From a virus, in the IMG/VR virus record IMGVR_UViG_3300008459_011050, positions 114,053-178,052 of that record: a stretch of DNA of 64,000 nt; one strand, written 5' to 3'. Below are positions 43,002-50,400 of this stretch, in pieces. The position numbers were made by a program, and so were the translations under genes. Below the pieces are notes generated by a model. That model worked only from the letters and a program-made list of their open reading frames with translations, made no database searches and had not been told where the DNA came from. How positions within the stretch are numbered: the stretch's first letter is position 1; each line of letters begins with the position of its first letter.

Positions 43002-43430
43002 TTAATTTCTGCCGTCAAAAATAACCACCATTGAATCGTGCATTCCTGGTTTATCACTTACCCACTCACCCTTAGTATTTACACCAGAAAATTTAACCCT
43101 ACCTTTAATAAATCTAATGTCTGTCTGATTTGGTAATATCCATTCATGAAATAATTTAGTTGATGTAGAAACTGGTAGTAACATTACACAAAGTTTACCT
43201 TTCTTAGATTCCTCAATTGCTTTTACCACAAATGATTCTTTCAATTTCTGTGAATATGGTGGGTTAATAAAATTTCTTTGACCCCAATCAATTTTCAACC
43301 CATCCCACTTATTTATATCATGTTGGAATGGACAAGGATCAAAATCAAAATTAAATTCTTTATCAAGTTCAGTATAAAAAGATGTGGGTGTTGCCCAATC
43401 GTCTTTATGATCAAGATTTCGGTTCTTCAT
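43002..43430 (-). CDS. Phage-type DNA N6-adenine methyltransferase
   Basis: 142 residues, the length of the short phage Dam family. Motifs: DDWATPTSFY at 10-19, FDFDPCPFQ at 28-36 and catalytic FINPPYSQK at 54-62. It transfers methyl from S-adenosylmethionine to adenine N6, commonly to protect phage DNA from restriction. The target site is not predictable. Lies 5 bases downstream of speD on the same strand, so two S-adenosylmethionine-using enzymes share a transcript. Confidence 0.9.
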   Translation of the reverse strand: MKNRNLDHKDDWATPTSFYTELDKEFNFDFDPCPFQHDINKWDGLKIDWGQRNFINPPYSQKLKESFVVKAIEESKKGKLCVMLLPVSTSTKLFHEWILPNQTDIRFIKGRVKFSGVNTKGEWVSDKPGMHDSMVVIFDGRN

Positions 43431-43435
43431 TTAAT

Positions 43436-43849
43436 TTATATGTAAGAAGCATCAAAAGTTACTTCACTTGAAACTCTCGGAAATTCCTTACCTCTCTGAA
43501 TTAAATTTCTTTCAAATTTAGTAGGTTTAAATAAGTCAATAATAAACTTTTCAGCTTTTTCAACATCAAATGGTTTACAAGAAAACATATCAATGAATGT
43601 ATAACCTTTATCTTCGAAGGAATGTATTGATAGATGACTTTCCGCGATAATTACAATGCCTGTAATCCCTTTATCTTCGGGTACTAAACCGGAATATGGA
43701 AAAACGTATGGTTGTGTAATTGGTGTCATACCAATCATTTCAGGCAATTCTTTTAATAAATTAAAATGTAAATTATAATCTTGTAATACTTCTTTTGGAC
43801 ATCCAATTAAATCAAGTGTAAGGTGTGGTCCAAATGGTTCGTTTGTCAT
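43436..43849 (-). CDS. speD: S-adenosylmethionine decarboxylase proenzyme
   Basis: 137 residues, close to the short prokaryotic SpeD class (about 130). The self-cleavage site is AESHLSIH with predicted cleavage between Glu70 and Ser71, which becomes the pyruvoyl group; His76 and Cys91 (FSCKPFD) match the processing and catalytic residues. It makes decarboxylated S-adenosylmethionine for spermidine synthesis; polyamines can neutralise packaged DNA. It also drains S-adenosylmethionine, which might counter S-adenosylmethionine-dependent defences. No spermidine synthase lies in this window. Confidence 0.93.
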   Translation of the reverse strand: MTNEPFGPHLTLDLIGCPKEVLQDYNLHFNLLKELPEMIGMTPITQPYVFPYSGLVPEDKGITGIVIIAESHLSIHSFEDKGYTFIDMFSCKPFDVEKAEKFIIDLFKPTKFERNLIQRGKEFPRVSSEVTFDASYI

Positions 43850-43874
43850 CTATTTATGAATTATTTTTAAAAAA

Positions 43875-43885
43875 GTATATATTCA
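43875..43885 (-). promoter_or_regulatory. Class II promoter-like element of the speD-methylase operon
   Basis: Minus strand TGAATATATAC, 25 bases before the ATG at 43849. Confidence 0.38.
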
Positions 43886-43948
43886 TGTGAGGTTCTTTGT
43901 TTGTAAAATTTTTCCAAATTAACATTTTTTCAAAAAAACGAAACTTTA

Positions 43949-43980
43949 TTTGGCATTTCATTAATAAAGTATTATCTTTG
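43949..43980 (+). promoter_or_regulatory. Class I host-type promoter with leader
   Basis: TTTG, 20 bases, TATCTTTG. Unlike the other class I sites it is followed by a leader of about 33 bases before the ATG at 44017, containing AAGGAACG. Confidence 0.8.
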
Positions 43981-44016
43981 TATTAAGAAAAGGAACGCAC
44001 ATTTTAAAACCAAAAT

Positions 44017-45195
44017 ATGATGGATATAAAAAGAAAATTTTTGAAACTAACTAAACGAACCTACCCTTATGGAACAGAGGGACAATTGGCCTCACATCTG
44101 CCACAAGGATATTTTAAGGATACTCATGGAAACTACTATTATAAAATAGGTAATTCGAGGACCGCTTTCACTTGTCACTTGGATACTGCTTGTAAAACTC
44201 AAGTTACTGTTAACCACAAGTTTGATAAAAACATCATTTCAACTGATGGGAAATCTATTCTTGGTGCTGATGATAAAGCCGGTATGACAGTTATTCTTTA
44301 TATGATTGAAAAAAGAATTCCTGGTTTATATTGTTTCTTCATAGGTGAAGAAGTTGGTTGTATTGGTTCGGGTAAGGCTTGTGATGATGATGTATTTAAA
44401 AACTATGATAGGATGGTGTCCTTCGATAGAAGGGGTACAAAATCAATAATCACATACCAATCTTCAAAAAGGTGTTGTTCTGACGAATTCGCTACTGAAC
44501 TTTCAAATCAATTGAACAGACACGGAATGAGTATGGAACCAGATGATACTGGTGTGTATACAGATTCGGCTGAGTTTGTTCACGTAATTCCTGAATGTAC
44601 TAACATATCGGTTGGATATTATAAAGAACATACCTACTTTGAACATCAAGATATTGACCATTTGGTCAAACTGTGTGTCGCAGTAACCAAAATCGATTGG
44701 GAAATTCTTCCGACCAAAAGGGATCCAAATAAAATTGATTATAAATCTTACTCATATAAATCCTATGGATATTCCACATATGATAAGGAGTATAAGAAAT
44801 CCGAAAGTGGATATAGTACTTATGATTCTTGGTCAGGTTGGGATAAGTCACCAGCTAGATCTAGAAGAAAAAAGTATCAAAAGACCTATGGATACTATGA
44901 TGATTTTTATTTGGAAAATGACGACCACTTTGTTCCATCAGTTGATGTGACAAAACCAGGTAAAGTTTATGTGAATGATTTGGATAATGACTTTAGTGAA
45001 GAATACTATCATAGAAATTATGATCATTATTCAAAAGAATGTGGTAATAAATATGAATCTTTAAAACAAGAATTGTTCAAAGATAATTTTACTCAGCAAG
45101 AAAAAAACATAATCAAAGAACAATACTTGGATACTTCGACAGATTATGACGAAGCTTTCGTATATGAATTTATGAAGGATGATTTTCCTTTCTGA
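44017..45195 (+). CDS. M42/M20-like metallo-aminopeptidase with Tyr/Ser-rich extension
   Basis: 392 residues. Co-catalytic metal motifs: TCHLDTA (52-58), GADDKAG (83-89), GEEVGCIGSG (110-119, catalytic Glu), FDRRG (136-140), and a late His in YKEHTYFEHQDI near 207. This fits the M20/M28/M42 clan and is a second member besides the gene at 32561. Residues 240-320 are a low-complexity Tyr/Ser/Lys/Asp stretch (repeated SYKSYGYSTYD-like units), followed by an acidic helical tail. Start ATG at 44017; a second ATG follows at once. Substrate unknown. Confidence 0.82.
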   Translation: MMDIKRKFLKLTKRTYPYGTEGQLASHLPQGYFKDTHGNYYYKIGNSRTAFTCHLDTACKTQVTVNHKFDKNIISTDGKSILGADDKAGMTVILYMIEKRIPGLYCFFIGEEVGCIGSGKACDDDVFKNYDRMVSFDRRGTKSIITYQSSKRCCSDEFATELSNQLNRHGMSMEPDDTGVYTDSAEFVHVIPECTNISVGYYKEHTYFEHQDIDHLVKLCVAVTKIDWEILPTKRDPNKIDYKSYSYKSYGYSTYDKEYKKSESGYSTYDSWSGWDKSPARSRRKKYQKTYGYYDDFYLENDDHFVPSVDVTKPGKVYVNDLDNDFSEEYYHRNYDHYSKECGNKYESLKQELFKDNFTQQEKNIIKEQYLDTSTDYDEAFVYEFMKDDFPF

Positions 45196-45397
45196 AAATA
45201 GATATTATGTCAGATTTTTTTAATAACTCGTCTGGGGCATTTTGTATTTTTGAACCCGCAACCTTATGTGTTATTAAATATTTTCTACCCTTTTTCTCTA
45301 ATATCTTTACTGGTGTGACCATATTGTTATACCAGTATTCAATCAGAACAACATCACCTTCCTGAAAAAAAAGTTTGTACTCTAAAATGAATTTCAT
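45170..45397 (-). CDS. Small beta-rich protein of unknown function
   Basis: 75 residues from ATG at 45397. The frame continues to 45427, but that start would lie inside the divergent gene at 45421 and upstream of the shared promoter, so the inner ATG is chosen. Sequence (FFQEGDVVLIEYW, GRKYLITHKV) suggests a small SH3-like barrel. No family recognised. The 3' end overlaps the aminopeptidase gene by 26 bases. Confidence 0.65.
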   Translation of the reverse strand: MKFILEYKLFFQEGDVVLIEYWYNNMVTPVKILEKKGRKYLITHKVAGSKIQNAPDELLKKSDIISIFRKENHPS

Positions 45398-45401
45398 ACC
45401 T

Positions 45402-45412
45402 TTATATATTAA
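45402..45412. promoter_or_regulatory. Single class II element in a 23-base divergent gap
   Basis: TTATATATTAA on plus, TTAATATATAA on minus. It is the only recognisable element between the ATGs at 45397 (minus) and 45421 (plus). Confidence 0.5.
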
Positions 45413-45420
45413 TTTAGAAT

Positions 45421-46401
45421 ATGTCACAGAAATCCATCAAAGTATCAAAAAATCTGTATGTCGATCAAGAATTTTTTCAATTTTTATTGAATAATGAAAG
45501 TATTATATCTACTTTACTTATCAATCTTGATCTTGGTCAACAAATGAATTATTTATCACCAACAGGAGTGTCTGATAAAGTATCATATTTACCTATGGAT
45601 AAATTCTCTGATAACTATGATTTTGACCCCTATGCTAAGGGTGTTGGTAGAGTCACACTCAAAATAGGTAGATTTATCAATAAATTTTTATCTGATGAAA
45701 TTATTAAAAGATTTAGTATTACCAAATCCCATGTTGAGAAATTTGTTAATTTATATAAATCTTGGTTTGATAACACTAAGTATGTATTGAAAGTTGTTGA
45801 TGGGGAAGAAATAAAAAAATGGTATAATCAAATATACTATTTTACTGTAAATGGTAATCAACTTGGTACCTTGTGGAACTCATGTATGAGATATGAAAAT
45901 CGAATTAAGTTTTTAGATTTGTATTGTAAAAATCCAAACATAAAGATGTTGGTCATGTTACAACAAGTAGATGATGAGTGGTATGTTAGAAGTAGAGCAC
46001 TTCTTTGGGAAGATGTTGATGTGACAAAGGATTTTTCAAATACATTACCAGAAAAAATTAAAGTTATGGATAGAATTTACTCGGTCTTTGACTCTGATGT
46101 TAATACATTCAAAAAGTGGGCGAATGAAAATGGTTACATACCCAAGTTTGAACAAAATGCTAAATCACATCAATTTTTCGACATCAAGGGGGAAGTCGTT
46201 AGATTAAGGTGTGTGGTTAAATTAGATAATTCTAACTTGAATTACTATCCATATTTGGATACATTTCCATTTTTCAATTGGGTTGATAAACAAATCTCAA
46301 ATGATGAATTTGGATTTAGTTGGGATTATAAATTGGTTCAAGCCGATGGAACTTTGGAAAGACAAACACATGAAGAGGAGAATGACGAAGATACTTGGTA
46401 A
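45421..46401 (+). CDS. Unknown protein with SCMR motif
   Basis: 326 residues. The middle part reads QLGTLWNSCMRYENRIKFL, then MLVMLQQVDDEWYVRSRALLW, a conserved-looking block that I associate with unnamed large-phage proteins but cannot assign to a function. The Cys and flanking Trp/Asn/Arg would be candidates for an active or binding site. Acidic C-terminus (HEEENDEDTW). It ends 2 bases before the convergent phoH. Confidence 0.65.
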   Translation: MSQKSIKVSKNLYVDQEFFQFLLNNESIISTLLINLDLGQQMNYLSPTGVSDKVSYLPMDKFSDNYDFDPYAKGVGRVTLKIGRFINKFLSDEIIKRFSITKSHVEKFVNLYKSWFDNTKYVLKVVDGEEIKKWYNQIYYFTVNGNQLGTLWNSCMRYENRIKFLDLYCKNPNIKMLVMLQQVDDEWYVRSRALLWEDVDVTKDFSNTLPEKIKVMDRIYSVFDSDVNTFKKWANENGYIPKFEQNAKSHQFFDIKGEVVRLRCVVKLDNSNLNYYPYLDTFPFFNWVDKQISNDEFGFSWDYKLVQADGTLERQTHEEENDEDTW

Positions 46402-46403
46402 GA

Positions 46404-47183
46404 TTAGCTTGTCTTATATCTCTTCATGATCTCAATCAAAAATGGATCCCTAACAATTTCATCTTCGGTGAATTCTATAAATCCTATACCAGGTACACCT
46501 TCTAGTCTATTGATTGCATCTTCCAATCCACACTTTTCACCTTTATTGAGTTTTAGATCTATCTGATCAATATCGCCCAATATCACCAATTTAGAATTTT
46601 CCCCCATCCTCGATATGAATGTTTTCATTTCAGTGATGGTACAATTTTGACTTTCGTCAAATATACAAAATGAACCAACAGATTGTCCATCGGACGTATA
46701 TTGTCCGAAAGTGGAACCACGTAAAAAATTCAAAATAGTTTCTTTTATAAAACCATTATCTTTTAAATATTTGGTTTGATAACTCCCTATCAATTTTATT
46801 AAATTATCGTAGAAGTGTGTATAGTAAGCAAGAGTTTTTTCATTTATATCACCAGGTAATGCACCCAATCCTCTTTGTGATGTAATTTCTACTATTGGTT
46901 TAGTTAAAATAATCTGACCAATATTCATATCCTTGTCTTTAAGACATTCAAGACCAGCCATCAAAGAAATTAAAGTTTTTCCTGTACCAGCCGAACCTCT
47001 GACAAAAGTAATTCGGTTTGATAGAATCGTATCGAATAATTGTTTTTGTTTTTTGTTCTTGAATTTGCAGTTGATTTTATACTGAAATGTGCGTAATTGA
47101 TCTTTGAGATAGTTATCCATCTCTTGCATTTCCTGCAATTCTTGCTCGATAGTTTTTTTGGATTTCAATCTAGGTTTTGACAT
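46404..47183 (-). CDS. phoH: PhoH-like ATPase
   Basis: 259 residues, the normal PhoH core size. Walker A GSAGTGKT at 63-70, Walker B FCIFDESQN near 172-180, then VILGDIDQIDL near 203. PhoH proteins are P-loop ATPases frequent in phages, proposed to act in RNA metabolism or phosphate stress; the biochemical role is uncertain. The first 45 residues are a charged helix (IEQELQEMQEMDNYL). A class II element is just upstream, divergent from the small gene at 47258. Confidence 0.93.
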   Translation of the reverse strand: MSKPRLKSKKTIEQELQEMQEMDNYLKDQLRTFQYKINCKFKNKKQKQLFDTILSNRITFVRGSAGTGKTLISLMAGLECLKDKDMNIGQIILTKPIVEITSQRGLGALPGDINEKTLAYYTHFYDNLIKLIGSYQTKYLKDNGFIKETILNFLRGSTFGQYTSDGQSVGSFCIFDESQNCTITEMKTFISRMGENSKLVILGDIDQIDLKLNKGEKCGLEDAINRLEGVPGIGFIEFTEDEIVRDPFLIEIMKRYKTS

Positions 47184-47197
47184 ATTCGATAGATGAG

Positions 47198-47208
47198 TTA
47201 TATATATG
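47198..47208 (-). promoter_or_regulatory. Class II-like promoter element of phoH
   Basis: Minus strand CATATATATAA, 14 bases before the ATG at 47183. Confidence 0.4.
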
Positions 47209-47230
47209 GTCGTAGGTCGCCCCTCATTTA

Positions 47231-47241
47231 TTAATATATAA
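47231..47241 (+). promoter_or_regulatory. Class II promoter-like element, virion block 3
   Basis: Exact TTAATATATAA, 16 bases before the ATG at 47258. Confidence 0.52.
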
Positions 47242-47257
47242 TCAAAATGTTTTCAAG

Positions 47258-47473
47258 ATGAAAGATAGGGACGATTTAATTTATGATCTTATATTTTCTG
47301 AAAAGAGTGAATTTGATATAAATGTTTCAGATTATATTGAGAACATTTACAAATATGAGACGTTCATCAAAGACATCAAGGAGATTTTGAAAAAGTCTAA
47401 AGTCTCTATAGTCAAAGAGGGAATTGAGCTTAGTCCTAGCTCGGCTTTATGGATTTTAAAAGTTAAAAAATAA
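47258..47473 (+). CDS. Small unknown protein heading virion block 3
   Basis: 71 residues, charged and helical (YETFIKDIKEILKKSKVSIVK), no family recognised. The 1852-residue virion gene starts 2 bases after its stop, so the two are co-expressed; a chaperone or small tail component is conceivable. Confidence 0.65.
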   Translation: MKDRDDLIYDLIFSEKSEFDINVSDYIENIYKYETFIKDIKEILKKSKVSIVKEGIELSPSSALWILKVKK

Positions 47474-47475
47474 AT

Positions 47476-50400
47476 ATGTGGATCAGAAATTTAGACACTG
47501 GTAAATGGGGATTACAGGTGGATCAACTACCCAAGGATTATTATGATGGTTTAAAACAAGATATTGAAGCTGTAAAACTCTATTCCAAGTGTTTGAGTGG
47601 TGCTGTTTATATAAGTATAGATAATTTTGACAATATCTATAACACACTTCAAATTGATAAGTTAGGGTACTATATAGATGATAATTATGCCAACATCAAT
47701 TTACCAACAATTGATCCGAAATTGAGTTTAAATTCGAGTAATTATGAGGAATTCTATCAAAAATATTTGAAAGAAAACGCATTTACAATTAAAAATCTTT
47801 TTACCCCCACAAAGTTAATTAACACTGAAATTTCTAATTTTTCTATTGTTGATGTGTGTACCACCGAATATATCAAAGGACTTACTCTTTCAAAACCTGT
47901 TTTATCTATCGATGGGGTTCGATTGATAGATGGTCATCGTGTATTGGTGAAAGACCAGATGACAGAAGTGACTATTCCCATAACACAAAATGCAAATACC
48001 TACTTTACACAAGTGGAATTAGTAAGTGAATATTTTTTTGTAGAGACAAATGTCACTGATGTGACATATAAATTCTACAATGAGGAAAATGGTGTTTACC
48101 TATACACCAACGGTAGGTTGATAAAACAAGATGATTTAAGTACTTATGAAAAATCCTATAAGCTCAAAGTCAATGTAAAATACGGAAATACAAATAACGA
48201 TAAAGAGTTTCACCTAAAAAGATTGAATAATAATTATTATCCTGTCAATGGACAGAATGTATCATTTGTAGAAAATCAAAATTGGATTTTAAGACACAGA
48301 TTAGATTACAACAATGTTCTAGATTTGAATCATTATGATTTAATCAAAAGTAATCCAACTTCAGTGTATTCTAAAATTGAAGATTTTACTTATTCAATAC
48401 CCGAGAGACTTATAGCTGTTGGTGAATTTGGGGTTATCATAAACAATCAAGATAAATTGGATGTAAACGCGACGTATAGTAACTCAACAATTATAGACAC
48501 CAAATACAAACTTAATCTCAGAAGTGTTTCCGAAACTAACGACTATTATTGGATTTGTGGTGATGAAGGAACACTCCTAAAAGTTTACAAACCAGATTTT
48601 TCAATTGAGAGAATTGAATTAAATATTTTTTCTCAATTAACATCAGTTTCATTTTTTGACAATTTGAATGGATTTGTTGTTGGGAAATTTAATCAAATAT
48701 TCCACACAACCGACGGTGGTATTAAGTGGAATCGGTTGAATTATCCTGAATATGAATCGTTTTCATATACTAAAGTCGTTTATAGAGATTTTAATAAAGT
48801 TTATATTTCTGGATCCACGGGATTATTTTTGGAACTCACAAGAGATGTTGAAACTTGGATCTCATATAAAAGACAAATTTTTAAATTATCTCAAGGAGAT
48901 AATTATGTTCTTGTAGATGATATCTATGATTTATTACCATTAAAATGGACAACTGTCAAAGATTTTACTTATGTGAATGATCAAGAAAGTAGTGATTTTG
49001 CTAAATCATTAAATTTTAATTTCGCTATAGACCCCTTAAGGTATGATACCCTTATAATTGATGTTGAGACCAAATACACAGGAAACCCTATTTTTGATTA
49101 TAGTGAGTTTTATGTAGATGTGAGTTTATCGGGTAAATTCAGTGGTGTTGTTTATGAAGATAATATAAATACACCGGGTGTTTTTATTCCAAATGAATAT
49201 ACATTCTACAGGGGTATAACTCCGTCTAATATAAAATTTTCACAGGCCGTCAAACTTCCATTGGATACGAATGGAAATCTACTGGCAGATTCTTTTAGTT
49301 TATCAGCAAGTGTTTTTTATAATTATGATGGGGATAGTGACACAAAAGTTCAAAACTTTTTTTACCGAGATTTAAAAATTGACTTTCAAATTCAAGAATC
49401 GGAGATAGTATTGATAAGTACCGATGACACAATAATTGTATATGATGTTGAAAATAAATTGTATGAATATAATAATGATTTTATTTATATAGAATTCAAT
49501 AAAAAAATTGGTGACATACGGACAATAACTAAACCAAAAATATCCTCTGATGATAGAGTTTATATAGGAGCGGACAAAGTTTATTATTTCAAACTAGGGG
49601 ATTTAAAAAATTACAAGACTATCGGAGAAAATCTTTCAACATCTAAATTAATCAATGGTCCAGATCTATATGTGAATAAATTGATATCTGATGATAAACT
49701 ATATCTCGCTGGTAACGAAGCTCTGTTAAGACAAATCGATATACCCAATATTGGAATTAATAATCAAACCCAACTTTGGGATCCAACTTTTATTAACAAA
49801 TATAAATCCAAATTTTTATTTTTGGATTATGATATTGCCTCGAAGGTAAATTTCTTTACAGATCTTGGTCAATATAGAATGCCAGAAACTGTATCAATCC
49901 CACATTTTGATTTGACTGGATCGAATGCTTTTTTTGAAATGATCAGCATTACTGATCAAACAAGTTGGATTGACTATTATAAAGATGGTGAGAAAACCTT
50001 TGAATACTACACTTTTATTGGGGATGATAAAAAAGTAGAATTTTCCACTAAATTTAATTTTGCATTTAACACTTCTGACTTCAATCTGATAAATAATCAG
50101 TTCTCAAGTAATCTTGTTGATATTTCTAAATTTGCACCATCTCTACTCAGCGCAACAACTTCTGAATTTTTGGAAGGGCCTGTGTCAATAATTCAAGATA
50201 TTACTGGATTGACAATTCCTGATGTGATGGTATACAAAAATATAATAATTTTTAAAAGACCATTTGGAGATGAGACCGAAGTTGGTGATACTTTGAGAAT
50301 TGAAAGTGATATTTTGGATTGTAACTTATTGGTAAATAAAATTGTTTATTATTATCAAATATCTGGTGGTACATTTGGTTTGACCAATTCCCCACCTCAA

